Shown here one piece after another: positions 10,001 through 18,968 of a stretch of DNA of 64,000 bases. Origin of the DNA: Tenuifilaceae bacterium CYCD (GTDB taxonomy: Bacteria > Bacteroidota > Bacteroidia > Bacteroidales > Tenuifilaceae); assembly GCA_036322835.1 (NCBI GenBank), contig AP027304.1:1240001-1304000 (forward strand), written 5' to 3'. The notes under the pieces are model-generated. The model was not told where the DNA came from. It did no database searches and saw only the letters and a program-made list of their open reading frames with translations. Position 1 is the first letter of the stretch. Every line of letters starts with the position of its first letter. The position numbers and the translations under genes are program-made.

Positions 10001-11758
10001 TTAGTGTATGTGGTACTCGTATTTGATTTCCAGCCCTTTCGATTTCAATTTGAGGCAGTATTTACCAGGGCGGATTTTTTTTCCGTTTAATGCAATAATT
10101 TCTTTTTCGAAACTGTAATTACCCCATTTTAATTGGGTCTTAGGGATATAGCCGACAATGCTATCTGAGTTAGGAAGAGTTAGCAGCCCAATTATTTTAG
10201 TATTTCTATTAACCGTTAGGTTGTATGAGGCCGATAGATCCGTTGCATTAGCCGTAAAGTTTTTTACTTCAAATTCAGGTTGGTTTTTGTTTGGGGCTCC
10301 TTCAACAGTTATAGAAAATGGTTTAACTATAGAATATTCTTTATTAACCTCAAAGGCTATTTCTCCTTGATATTGTCCAGGTTTAAGATTTCCTCTATTA
10401 ATTTGAAGGCATAGTTTTGTAACCCCGCTGGAGTAAATGCTATCTTTTAGTAAATCAATTCTAAGGAGGGTATCGGGGATAAGATTATGGGTTTCTACCC
10501 TGTAGTTTAGTTTAGCGACCTTTTCTCCAGTATTGTTAAGCAGACAATTCAATGTGTTTATCGATGAACATTCATTTTTGAATTCAACTTCAAAATCACC
10601 TTCAACGTAAACGCTATCAATGCTGGGATTAGTGAAAAATTTTTCGGGAATGCTATGTATATAGCCTGATGTAGTACAAATAATTATATTTTTTCCACAT
10701 TTAACTGGCGATGCAAATACATTTCCATTCGGGTTATACTTATTGATAAGAAGCCCTGTTTCTAGGTTTACGGAATAAACCGAGGCTTGTCCTTTTATAT
10801 TAGAATAGGCGTCTCCTGTACCTACGATTATTGATTTGCCAACAACTAGCGGTTTGCAGAACATATTGAGGTCGGTTCCAAAATCCCAAAGAATTTCTCC
10901 GGTATCTATGTTTAATGCCGATAAGATATAGTTGTCGGAACCACCAATAATAATTTTGTTACCAGCAACAACTGGAATAAGAGGCCACCATGAGCCATTT
11001 TTATCGGTTCTACTCCAAGCAATACTTTTAGTGTTGAGGTTAAGTAGCGTAAAGGTTTCGTGCCTGTTGCTAAAAATAATTTTGTCGTTATAAATGAATG
11101 GCCCTCCTGTTATCATTCCATAAGTGGAATATGGTTTTTTGATATACGTTTTGTATTTCATCGTGTACTTGTTGGTTGCAAGGTTGTATTCGTACACAAT
11201 CCCGTTGTTATCTCCGAAATAGAGATTTCCATTATGAAAAGTAAGGCTACTTCTGATAGGAGCGCCTTCCGGCGTTTTAATTTTTCGGACTACATTTCCG
11301 CTTGTGGTATCAACTGCATATATTTTGTTATCGTTGCCAGCAAAGTAAACACATCCGTTATGTTCTACAGGACTTGTATGAAAGTAATCCCACGGATCCA
11401 GCATATCCAATTGCTTACCTGTGGATCTTATCCTATATAATAGTTTTGCTGTTTCGGCATTGAAACAGAATAGGGATCCATTGGCTTCAATAAAAAGTTT
11501 ATTGTTTAGAACTAGAGCTGATGAGCGTATTGAACCCTCAACGGTACTTGTTCGAATAATTTTTCCGGTTTCTGCATTAATCCAAAACAGTTTTCCACTT
11601 TCGGTTCCAGCAATAATTGTGTTTTTATGTATCAGAGGTGTTCCGAATATTGCACCTTCCAAGTTAATCGTCCATTTTTCAATATTGTCGTTTCCTCTAA
11701 CAAGATTTAGAAAAGTTGTTGCTGTTAACACGATCAAAATAATTCTTTTCATGTTCAT
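10001..11758 (-). CDS. Secreted PQQ-type beta-propeller protein
   Basis: Exported protein with an N-terminal signal peptide (ILIVLTATTFLNLVRG). Residues about 25-385 are a series of PQQ-like blades with recurring GKLFWINAETGKIIR, NKIYAVDTTSGNVVRK and NYILSALNIDTGEILWDFG motifs, an eight-bladed type of propeller used mainly as a binding scaffold. The last 190 residues form two beta-rich, Ig-like domains. The gene lies 125 bp upstream of the SusC-like gene on the same strand, so it may be a surface or periplasmic partner of the SusCD pair. No enzyme active site is recognised. Confidence 0.8.
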   Translation of the reverse strand: MNMKRIILIVLTATTFLNLVRGNDNIEKWTINLEGAIFGTPLIHKNTIIAGTESGKLFWINAETGKIIRTSTVEGSIRSSALVLNNKLFIEANGSLFCFNAETAKLLYRIRSTGKQLDMLDPWDYFHTSPVEHNGCVYFAGNDNKIYAVDTTSGNVVRKIKTPEGAPIRSSLTFHNGNLYFGDNNGIVYEYNLATNKYTMKYKTYIKKPYSTYGMITGGPFIYNDKIIFSNRHETFTLLNLNTKSIAWSRTDKNGSWWPLIPVVAGNKIIIGGSDNYILSALNIDTGEILWDFGTDLNMFCKPLVVGKSIIVGTGDAYSNIKGQASVYSVNLETGLLINKYNPNGNVFASPVKCGKNIIICTTSGYIHSIPEKFFTNPSIDSVYVEGDFEVEFKNECSSINTLNCLLNNTGEKVAKLNYRVETHNLIPDTLLRIDLLKDSIYSSGVTKLCLQINRGNLKPGQYQGEIAFEVNKEYSIVKPFSITVEGAPNKNQPEFEVKNFTANATDLSASYNLTVNRNTKIIGLLTLPNSDSIVGYIPKTQLKWGNYSFEKEIIALNGKKIRPGKYCLKLKSKGLEIKYEYHIH

Positions 11759-11867
11759 AAGATTTTGGTTGCTATGCCTTTAGTCTTTCAGAATTTTACA
11801 AATAAAATTATTGTGTTAGCTGATTTTGTTCTGCTGTATGAACCGGAGCTAAATTTTATTTTGCTCT

Positions 11868-11893
11868 ACGTTCCGAAACGTGAACCGGAACGT
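11868..11893. promoter_or_regulatory. Inverted repeat upstream of the propeller-SusCD operon
   Basis: ACGTTCCG (11868-11875) and CGGAACGT (11886-11893) form a perfect 8-bp inverted repeat with a 10-bp spacer, 110 bp before the start of the propeller gene. A related GAACCGGA word lies just upstream. It could be an operator, perhaps for the neighbouring AraC-type regulator. The rest of the 490-bp gap (11759-12251) shows only a weak hairpin at 12059-12078 and the AraC-gene terminator. Confidence 0.35.
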
Positions 11894-12188
11894 TCTAAGA
11901 GTTGATTCTAAGAAAGTTGTGATTTACTCTAGGTTGTTTTTCTTTTTATGCGCATAGCAGAAGTAAGGGGAACATAATTTTGGTGTCGGATTGCTTTTGT
12001 TGTGAAGATCGGGTTCTGAATTTTGGTGTACGTGTATCCAAAAAAATTGAGAATACATAGAGGGTTTTTACACCCTCTAAATATCCTCTACCCTTTAATT
12101 AATTAACTCAAAATATCAACTTTGTTGTCTCCCTTTATCTTATAGAACTATGGGAATTCTTATTTTGAGTTTTATACTACAAATAAAA

Positions 12189-12213
12189 AGAACATTGTTC
12201 AATACAATGTTCT
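12189..12213 (-). terminator. Terminator of the AraC-type regulator gene
   Basis: AGAACATTG and CAATGTTCT form a 9-bp stem with a 7-nt loop. Read on the minus strand it is followed by TTTTATTT, 39 bp after the regulator's stop codon. Confidence 0.7.
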
Positions 12214-12251
12214 GAATCATGAGGCAGAGCTATATTTATAGTTTATATTGG

Positions 12252-13328
12252 TTATTTTTTAGAGGGAATGCTCTTTTTGAATCGTGCTTTGTACTCCGAG
12301 GGGTTTAACCCTGTATGCTTTTTAAACGAAGTGTTGAATGATGTTTTAGAATTGAACCCTGATTCATAAAGAATTTCAAGCACTGTCTTTTTGTTGTCAT
12401 TTATTAATAGGTTGCAAGCATAATTTACTCGTAGTCCGTTAATGTAATCAAAGAAGGACTTGTTTTTATACTGATTAATGATCTGCGAAAGGTATCTACT
12501 AGGAACACCCGACATGTTAGATAGGTCTCCAAGCGTTAATTCAGGCTCTAAGTAGCATTTTTTTTCATCGATAAGAACATCGATTTTTTTAAGAAATTCC
12601 TGTGCCATATTTTCGGTTAGACTCGACCCTTTATAGCGTTCCTCTTTGGGAATTTCATGCACCAGCACAGGATTCTCAATGGCATTCAAGAATAGAACAT
12701 TAAAAAAGATTAGAAATGGAAAGAATTCAATTACATTTTTTACTACAAGAGAAGAACTCTGTATAACATCCAAAAGATTTAAGATTAAAGGTAAAAAACA
12801 TGAAATTATATAGCCAATGAGAGCTATAGCAACCCAGTTTCGTATTTTGGATTCATCGTTGGAGAAATTCTCCTTTACTTTCCGGTGGTAACGAACTAAA
12901 ATAATAATGCCAACGATGTTATAGACGATTACCTGAGTTTGGAAGACTATATTACCTAATGGTGTTTTTGGTAGTTTATATATAATTCTGGCTATTGTGT
13001 ATAAAAAAAGAAGGAGGAATGGAATTGCATGGAGGAATGTGTAGATGTCTGTTTTGTTCTTTTTCTTTGTTAAAGCTTCGGCATAAAGGAATAAACTTGG
13101 TGCCCACAGCAAGGTAAATACATTTAAAAGTATCGATAAGGATGGGCTTAATTGGTGCTTGTGAAGTATCCAGGATATAATGCCAAGCATTTGAGTTAGA
13201 AAAACTAATGCAAGGATTTTATTATGGTAAGGCTTGAATGATTTGAAGAATATGAATAGTATGAAAAAAATCAGTTCAAATACTATAGTAAAAGTTATAA
13301 TATCGGCAAAGTCAAAAATCACAATCAA
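12252..13328 (-). CDS. Membrane-anchored AraC family transcriptional regulator
   Basis: About seven hydrophobic helices fill the first 230 residues (for example FELIFFILFIFF, FLHAIPFLLLFLYTIA, NWVAIALIGYIISCFLPLIL). A soluble AraC/XylS DNA-binding domain follows from about residue 250, with both helix-turn-helix units (LTLGDLSNMSGVPSRYLSQIIN and TVLEILYESGFNSKTSFNTSFKKHTGLNPSEY). This integral-membrane layout is common in Bacteroidota, where such proteins are thought to sense a signal in or across the membrane. It lies upstream of the propeller-SusCD operon on the same strand and is a fair candidate for its regulator. Confidence 0.85.
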   Translation of the reverse strand: MIVIFDFADIITFTIVFELIFFILFIFFKSFKPYHNKILALVFLTQMLGIISWILHKHQLSPSLSILLNVFTLLWAPSLFLYAEALTKKKNKTDIYTFLHAIPFLLLFLYTIARIIYKLPKTPLGNIVFQTQVIVYNIVGIIILVRYHRKVKENFSNDESKIRNWVAIALIGYIISCFLPLILNLLDVIQSSSLVVKNVIEFFPFLIFFNVLFLNAIENPVLVHEIPKEERYKGSSLTENMAQEFLKKIDVLIDEKKCYLEPELTLGDLSNMSGVPSRYLSQIINQYKNKSFFDYINGLRVNYACNLLINDNKKTVLEILYESGFNSKTSFNTSFKKHTGLNPSEYKARFKKSIPSKK

Positions 13329-13502
13329 AAATTTTTATCAAAAATAGCATAAATCCTAATAGAATGTGATATTTATACTTTTGCTCCGATTAAAACGATC
13401 TGTTTAAAATATTGATTTGCAAAGCAATTATAATTTTTATGTTATCAAACAGCATTCGTTACAGTTACATTTTTCAAGAGAAATAAAGAATAGTTAGACA
13501 TA

Positions 13503-14942
13503 TTAGTAATTCACCCAGAGCACGGAGTTTCCATTTCCATACTCATTTTGTTCCCATAGACTATTGTCGGGATCAATCATCCATTCCCCATCAACAATCA
13601 GTTTGTATGTATATTTCCCAGGCTTAAGGTAAATAGGAAGAATCCATCCCTCCTTAGTTTTTATCATTCTATACCCATCGTGGCTCCAGCCATTAAAACT
13701 GCCGCTAACGATAACCGATTGGGCCTGATTATACCTATTAACTTTAAATGTATAATTAGGATTGATTGATAAAATTGAGTTTGTAAGATCCCCCGAACCA
13801 ATTGTTACTTCGTTATTTGGGTCCGTAATCCATTTGCCATCAACTATATATTTATACTCGTAGTTCCCGTTTCCGAGGTTATAGGGTAATATCCATCCAT
13901 CGGTTGCTTTTTGCATCAAAAGTTCTCCACCATTCCATCCATTAAAAGTTCCCGCAACATAAACCTTACTTGCATTAGGATACCCTTTTAGTTTAAAAGT
14001 GTATTCACTTCCAATTCCTATAAACGAATTTACATTACCCCTTCCATCAGGTCTGCTTATTTTATTGTCGGGGTCTAAAATCCAATTGTTATCAACAATA
14101 AATTTGTAGGTATGAGAACCCTCCCTAAGAAACATGGGGAGTTCCCATCCTGTTGAGGTTTTAACCATTGCAAGTTCCTTTGGATTCCAATTGTTAAAAC
14201 TACCTGCCAAAAATACTTTCTTTGCATTAGCGTAAGAGTTTAATGTAAACTTATAGTTGTAGCAGAATACCACAGAGTTGTAACTACCATGCTCATTTCT
14301 TTCCGTTAATTCGTTATTTGTGTCGTGAGTCCAACGACCATCAATTATATATTTATAGAGATGTTTCCCTGGTTGAAGTTTAAGATTTATCACCCATCCT
14401 GTTTCGATTTTTTGCATTGGGGTTTTCATTGTGCTCCAACCATTGAATGTCCCTGAAATATATACCTTTTGAGCATCAATATTGTTCGGTAGAAAAAATT
14501 GTGCAATACCGTTTCGGTACTGAAAACAATTGGATGATTTAAATTTGTTAACACCATAATTTGCCGATACAGCATCGGCATTTTCTGTCGTTTTATTTAT
14601 ATTACTTAATGTTAGCATCAGGTAATCGATGCTTTTTTGAATGGTGGTTTCCTGGTTGAGTGCTTTTGAAAATTCAATGATGGATGGTGATGTTTTTTTC
14701 GATTTCCAGACAATGCCATCAACACTAAATTCTGCAATTCCTTTAACCGCGTTTTGGAGGACTATGCTATCAATATCGAAAAGTTCTACAAATTCCTTTT
14801 TCTGCGTATTGGTCCAACTCGTGTTATACGTAAACACTAATCGTTCATTCGCAATGCTGCATGCGTTCTTAGGTGTTACCTGACCCCAGGAAATTACCGT
14901 GATAAGCATTAGCAATACAGTCGTTTTTGCTCTATTTATCAT
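13503..14942 (-). CDS. Secreted protein with four tandem AMPK-type glycogen-binding (CBM48-like) domains
   Basis: After a signal peptide (TTVLLMLITVISWGQ) and an N-terminal domain of about 110 residues of unknown type come four repeats of roughly 80 residues each, at about 148-228, 229-309, 312-392 and 394-479. Each has the CBM48/AMPK-beta pattern: VYxSGTFNGW, a GW turn, LxPGxYxYKYIVDGxW and DPxN. Tryptophans at the usual sugar-contact positions are kept in all four, so binding of an alpha-glucan such as glycogen or starch is likely. No catalytic domain is present. The start at 14942 overlaps the upstream gene as ATGA, so the two are probably translationally coupled. Confidence 0.85.
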   Translation of the reverse strand: MINRAKTTVLLMLITVISWGQVTPKNACSIANERLVFTYNTSWTNTQKKEFVELFDIDSIVLQNAVKGIAEFSVDGIVWKSKKTSPSIIEFSKALNQETTIQKSIDYLMLTLSNINKTTENADAVSANYGVNKFKSSNCFQYRNGIAQFFLPNNIDAQKVYISGTFNGWSTMKTPMQKIETGWVINLKLQPGKHLYKYIIDGRWTHDTNNELTERNEHGSYNSVVFCYNYKFTLNSYANAKKVFLAGSFNNWNPKELAMVKTSTGWELPMFLREGSHTYKFIVDNNWILDPDNKISRPDGRGNVNSFIGIGSEYTFKLKGYPNASKVYVAGTFNGWNGGELLMQKATDGWILPYNLGNGNYEYKYIVDGKWITDPNNEVTIGSGDLTNSILSINPNYTFKVNRYNQAQSVIVSGSFNGWSHDGYRMIKTKEGWILPIYLKPGKYTYKLIVDGEWMIDPDNSLWEQNEYGNGNSVLWVNY

Positions 14943-15901
14943 ATCTCTTTGGTATTGGTGAAACAAATACCCATCTGCTTTTTTCGAATATTAATGCTAA
15001 AAACGCCTTTCTTTAAAAAGTCGAAACCAACAATTCCTCCGAACTGTGTGTTATAAACAGTTTCTAGCGATGAAAGGTTAGTTAGTATGGTTTCCATGCC
15101 GGAATAATCTTTGTCTGCAAATCTAAATTCGTTCATAACTCCGAAAAGCACTTCTTTTTTAGTTGATCCAGAACCCATCAATTTTGTTCTTCGTGTGATT
15201 GAGACTGTGCTCAGAATTTCTTTGGATAAGCTGCTGCTAATGGAACTGATCTCTGCACCCGTATCCAGGCAGAACTTTACCTTTTTTTTGGCCATTAGCC
15301 CAGTAAAGAAAACAATGCTGTTCGATTCTGAAATTGGCTCAACCTTCTGAGGTGTAAATAGTTTTCCATCGTTCAGCAGTCTGTTTCCTTTTTTGTCAAC
15401 TTTTATAAGTGTGAGTTGATTTTGGTTAACATCAATCACAACTTCATAGTCACGAAGGTATCTAAAGCCAAATAGGCCAAGTATTTTAATCCCTTTGCTG
15501 TTTTCTATATGTCCTAGTTCAATCAAGTCCGCCCGAATCCCTTTAAATGATAGATCTCCAATATCAATACAGTCCACGGTTATATTCTGTACCGATCCAA
15601 CAGAGCCGTTAACACCTTGTGAGGAATGGCTCTCATTTTTTACATAATCGCGGAAATAGGTTGAGTTCAGAACTATACCCTCTGCTCCTGTATCAAAAAC
15701 TAAATTTCCAATTTGATCATCTATTCTTGCTTCTATAAGAAGTAGTTTCCCTGCTCTAATTAATGGAATATTTACTATGAGATTTTCTCCCGATTTATTG
15801 ACAATATTTTTTTTGCTCTTAAAACTAATCCCTTGCGGTATCGAAATACTGATAAGCAAGTTAAGTATCAGTATGTAGATATATGAGAGCAAGGAATTCA
15901 T
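14939..15901 (-). CDS. Retropepsin-like aspartic protease with two DTG lobes
   Basis: The protein has an N-terminal signal or membrane segment (LLSYIYILILNLLISISI) and two related lobes. Lobe one has FDTGAEGIVL (Asp near residue 70) and a later GLFGFRYLRDY motif. Lobe two has LDTGAEISSIS (Asp near 213) and VGFDFLKKG. Retropepsins usually work as dimers with one DTG per chain, so this looks like a single-chain pseudodimer. The start at 15901 is chosen because a longer frame to 16027 would overlap the divergent lipoprotein gene and lacks the signal at its N-terminus. The stop overlaps the start of the CBM48-repeat gene. Substrate unknown. Confidence 0.8.
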   Translation of the reverse strand: MNSLLSYIYILILNLLISISIPQGISFKSKKNIVNKSGENLIVNIPLIRAGKLLLIEARIDDQIGNLVFDTGAEGIVLNSTYFRDYVKNESHSSQGVNGSVGSVQNITVDCIDIGDLSFKGIRADLIELGHIENSKGIKILGLFGFRYLRDYEVVIDVNQNQLTLIKVDKKGNRLLNDGKLFTPQKVEPISESNSIVFFTGLMAKKKVKFCLDTGAEISSISSSLSKEILSTVSITRRTKLMGSGSTKKEVLFGVMNEFRFADKDYSGMETILTNLSSLETVYNTQFGGIVGFDFLKKGVFSINIRKKQMGICFTNTKEI

Positions 15902-15984
15902 TCCGGTTTGATTTTTGATAAAGATAGCTAAATTGCAAAAGTTTAAATTCTCCAAATATTCAAAATAACCTTTTTTCAAACAGT

Positions 15985-16866
15985 ATGAAATCAATTCGGT
16001 TCTTAATATCTCTTGCAATTCTTCCATTCCTAGCGGGATGTTCCTCGTTTTTTACCTTAATTAGGTATAGTCCTTCAACAAAAATTGTTGGTTCGGAGTA
16101 TACCGATGATTTTAATACTAGGTATCAATTTTTTTATTCCGATACTTTGGGCAATGACTATTTGCGAAACTTGCGTAAAACCTATAGGTTAGATTCATTA
16201 ACGGCAAATGTCAGTGATCAATTCGAAAAGGTTAAAATAATTTTGGACTGGACAAATAAACAGTGGAAGCATAGCGGGAGCAATCAGCCAGCAAAATCCG
16301 ATGCAATATCGATTCTAGAGGAAGCAAAAACCGGAAAAAGTTTTCGATGCGTTGAGTATGGAATAGTCTGTTCTGCTGCGCTTAATAGTATTGGAATACC
16401 TGCCAGAGTACTGGCTTTAAAAACTCGGGATGTAGAAAAAATTAAGTACGGAGCAGGACATGTTGCTGCTGAGGTATACCTTTTCGATTACCAAAAATGG
16501 GTTTTTATCGACGGTCAGTTTAATGCTATTCCAATGCTTAATAATATTCCTTTGAATGCCATTGAGTTCAAAAAAGCATTTATGGAAAAATGTAACGATC
16601 TACAAATTGTTAGTTTAGCCGGCGTTGCAACCGATGAGCAAAAGGAATGCTACTTAAAGTTTGTAATAAAGTATATTTTCTACCTTGACATCATGTTCGA
16701 CCAACGAGTTGCGAATGATATTAAACGAGAGAATATAGATGGAAAATCTAAATTGATGTTGGTTCCTGCAAATACCAAAAAGCCTACAGTATTTCAGAAG
16801 AAATACCCAATTAACTATTGCGAATACACTTCATCGTTAGCCGATTTCTACCGCGAGCCAAACTAA
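15985..16866 (+). CDS. Transglutaminase-like lipoprotein
   Basis: Lipoprotein signal peptide with lipobox LAGC at residues 16-19. The core carries the transglutaminase/cysteine-protease triad in order: Cys in SFRCVEYGIVCSAAL, His in GAGHVAAEVYL and Asp in FIDGQFNA. Bacterial members are usually peptidases rather than cross-linking enzymes, sometimes acting on the cell wall or on secreted proteins. It is transcribed alone, divergent from the aspartic protease gene. Substrate not inferable. Confidence 0.8.
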   Translation: MKSIRFLISLAILPFLAGCSSFFTLIRYSPSTKIVGSEYTDDFNTRYQFFYSDTLGNDYLRNLRKTYRLDSLTANVSDQFEKVKIILDWTNKQWKHSGSNQPAKSDAISILEEAKTGKSFRCVEYGIVCSAALNSIGIPARVLALKTRDVEKIKYGAGHVAAEVYLFDYQKWVFIDGQFNAIPMLNNIPLNAIEFKKAFMEKCNDLQIVSLAGVATDEQKECYLKFVIKYIFYLDIMFDQRVANDIKRENIDGKSKLMLVPANTKKPTVFQKKYPINYCEYTSSLADFYREPN

Positions 16867-16892
16867 AAAACAATAGAACTTTTATTATCTAC

Positions 16893-17825
16893 TCACTTTA
16901 TCTCTTTTAGGTATCCCTGTGGATTAACAGGTATTCCCGAAACTCTTACTTCATAGTGTAGGTGAGGGCCAGAGCTGCGCCCAGTACTTCCTGTATAACC
17001 AATCAAGTCTCCTTTTTTAATTTGTTGCCCTTTGGCTGTTGTAATTTTTTCGAGATGGGCGTATAATGACGATGTCCCATCTTTATGTTCAACAATGATA
17101 TAATTACCAAAGCTCCTATTATACTCGGCAAGGATTACTTTTCCGTTTGCCGATGCGTAAACGTCTGCGCTTCTGCCAGACCCAAAGTCAACACCATTGT
17201 GCTTTATTGGTCGATGTAATGTTGGATGCATTCTTACTCCAAACGGCGATGTTATCTTGGATTTCGCTTTTGGGACAGGCGTAAGAATTGGTATTGTATT
17301 TCCGTCTGTTGGAAGTGGGGTAAATGTTGTTTCGGTTTTTATCTCCTCGTTTGCGACCACTGGTTTATTTTTAGCCTCATTTTGGTTGTTCTGCTGCACT
17401 ATTTTTTCATCATCTTTAGAGATTATTGTTTGTTGCTGCGGGGTTTCAACAACTTCAACTTTTTCCTCATTGGCCGGCGTTATAACTACTTGTTCGGTAA
17501 CTTTAATTGGTTTGCCAAGCGCGGTGCTTACATTCTTTTCGAACGAGATGATATCATCAACGGCATTGGCTTTGGCTGTATCCTTTTTTTCGACATAGTA
17601 TTTTTTTAAGCCCATCATGCTATTGTAGTAATCTTGATACTCTTCCTGCATTTTTTTCAGTTCTTCCTCGCGCTGCTTTTTGAATTTCTGAAAATCAAAC
17701 TCCCGATCTTGCTTGTATTTTTCAAAATCTTGTTCCAATTTCTTTTTCCCTCCGTCCTGTGCTGAAGTTTCTGTAATGAGAAGAGAAACAAGAAAAAATC
17801 CTAGCAATAATTTTAGTTTTTTCAT
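16893..17825 (-). CDS. M23 family (LytM-type) metallopeptidase
   Basis: Exported peptidoglycan endopeptidase. A signal peptide ends at TSAQD. A highly charged coiled-coil (residues about 28-75, rich in K and E) and a Pro/Thr/Gln-rich linker follow. The peptidase domain from about residue 195 reads ITSPFGVRMHPTLHRPIKHNGVDFGS, giving the zinc ligands of the HxxxD motif, and later HLHYEVRV with the catalytic HxH. All expected metal ligands are present, so it is probably active rather than an EnvC/NlpD-type activator. Confidence 0.9.
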   Translation of the reverse strand: MKKLKLLLGFFLVSLLITETSAQDGGKKKLEQDFEKYKQDREFDFQKFKKQREEELKKMQEEYQDYYNSMMGLKKYYVEKKDTAKANAVDDIISFEKNVSTALGKPIKVTEQVVITPANEEKVEVVETPQQQTIISKDDEKIVQQNNQNEAKNKPVVANEEIKTETTFTPLPTDGNTIPILTPVPKAKSKITSPFGVRMHPTLHRPIKHNGVDFGSGRSADVYASANGKVILAEYNRSFGNYIIVEHKDGTSSLYAHLEKITTAKGQQIKKGDLIGYTGSTGRSSGPHLHYEVRVSGIPVNPQGYLKEIK

Positions 17826-17934
17826 GGCTAAATGGTTTTGTCAGCAATTAAAGATAATGAATTCTTTTTAGATAAAGTTTAAATTTTATTGTCAATCAAA
17901 CAATTACAAATTTGCTGCCAAAAATTAGGATAAC

Positions 17935-18537
17935 TTAGAGCGTAAGTATCATGGAAACAATGAAAGGAACCAGTACGGTTAGTATTATTCCATGAATTAA
18001 CGATGCAATAGCATAATCCTTGCCTGAAGCCTTTGATATTATTGGTAATGTTGTATCCATGCTGGTTGCGCCTCCAGAGCAGATTGGTGCTATTTTTCCA
18101 AAGTAAATTGCAAAGATTGGTGCCAGGAGTAAAGTTATCACCTCGCGAATTACGTTCGAAAGTAGTGCAACCACACCAAGCCATTCGCTATGCAGTTCCT
18201 TGATTATTATGCTCGATAAGCTGTAGTATCCATATCCAGCTCCTACGGCCATTGCCTCTTTAATATTTATTCCTTTTATCAGAGGAATTATGATAGCAAT
18301 ACCGAGAGTTGTTCCCAGAATTGTTGTTATTGGGATTAGCAGTATCTTAAAGTTCATGGTTCGTATAGCCTGCAATGCTTTGTCATCGGAACCAATTCCT
18401 ACTCCCACTAAAAACATCAGCACATACAAAGCGTACTGGCTGTAATCAGTGCTTGTCATCCATTCTGGTACAATATTACTTGCACCAATTAAAATTCCTA
18501 ACGAAAAAAATCCAAGAATAATTAGGCTACCCTTCAT
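17935..18537 (-). CDS. lysO: LysO family lysine exporter, C-terminal part
   Basis: Hydrophobic protein that matches the larger, C-terminal part of E. coli LysO (YbjE), a lysine exporter. It has the GVGIGSDDKAL, GAGYGYYSLSS and GGATSMDTTLP motifs of that family. E. coli uses one protein of about 300 residues. Here the same layout is divided over two genes, overlapping by 11 bp, as is common in Bacteroidota. The start at MKGSLIIL (18537) is preferred to the longer frame to 18600, which would read back through the partner gene. With a lysine fermentation cluster about 8 kb away, a role in lysine balance is attractive but inferred. Confidence 0.85.
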   Translation of the reverse strand: MKGSLIILGFFSLGILIGASNIVPEWMTSTDYSQYALYVLMFLVGVGIGSDDKALQAIRTMNFKILLIPITTILGTTLGIAIIIPLIKGINIKEAMAVGAGYGYYSLSSIIIKELHSEWLGVVALLSNVIREVITLLLAPIFAIYFGKIAPICSGGATSMDTTLPIISKASGKDYAIASLIHGIILTVLVPFIVSMILTL

Positions 18538-18811
18538 TTTGATTCTTTTTAAAAAACATTTTGTAGGTGAGCCATCCAAGTAAAATACTTCCGGCAACAC
18601 CTCCCAACGAAATAATAAGAGCCTTTAGACCTAGGGTGTGAAGCGAACTCATGATTGTTTTATTGGCACCAATGCCTATTCCCATTAGGAACAGGAGCAC
18701 ATATATAGACCAGGTTGTAAGTTTGTCGTTTGTCTGTATAATGCGTTTGCGCGATTTTATTATAAAACCCACAATAATTCCGGAGGTCATTATTATTACA
18801 ACGGTTAACAT
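18527..18811 (-). CDS. LysO family lysine exporter, N-terminal part
   Basis: A 94-residue protein with about three membrane helices, equal to the N-terminal part of LysO. The GIGIGANKTIMSSL motif mirrors GVGIGSDDKAL in the downstream partner, so the two halves are internally related. The last 11 bp overlap the start of the larger subunit gene, which points to coupled translation and a two-protein exporter. Confidence 0.8.
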   Translation of the reverse strand: MLTVVIIMTSGIIVGFIIKSRKRIIQTNDKLTTWSIYVLLFLMGIGIGANKTIMSSLHTLGLKALIISLGGVAGSILLGWLTYKMFFKKNQNEG

Positions 18812-18908
18812 TGGTGTTCGTTTTTTTGTAAATATACTTTTTCAAAGCAATAATTTGATATTGATTCCTCTGAAATCGGATAAAATTGTAATTTTAACTT
18901 ATTGTTAA

Positions 18909-18936
18909 TTTGCTATTGCTGGATAAACTACTTTTG
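18909..18936 (+). promoter_or_regulatory. Putative promoter of the PHP phosphatase gene
   Basis: TTTG (18909-18912), 16 nt, then TACTTTTG (18929-18936), matching the Bacteroidota -33/-7 pattern with a slightly short spacer, 32 nt before the start codon. Confidence 0.45.
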
Positions 18937-18968
18937 AAATAATTTGTTGATTCATAAAATTTGAAGAT

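Noticed and set aside
12059-12078. Hairpin AGAGGGT...ACCCTCT in the gap after the AraC-type gene
   Set aside because: Only 7 bp, no T-run on either strand and no gene end nearby; the real terminator is at 12189-12213.
13370-13382. TATACTTTTG, a -7-like box on the plus strand
   Set aside because: No plus-strand gene follows within several kilobases except far downstream, so it is likely chance in AT-rich DNA.
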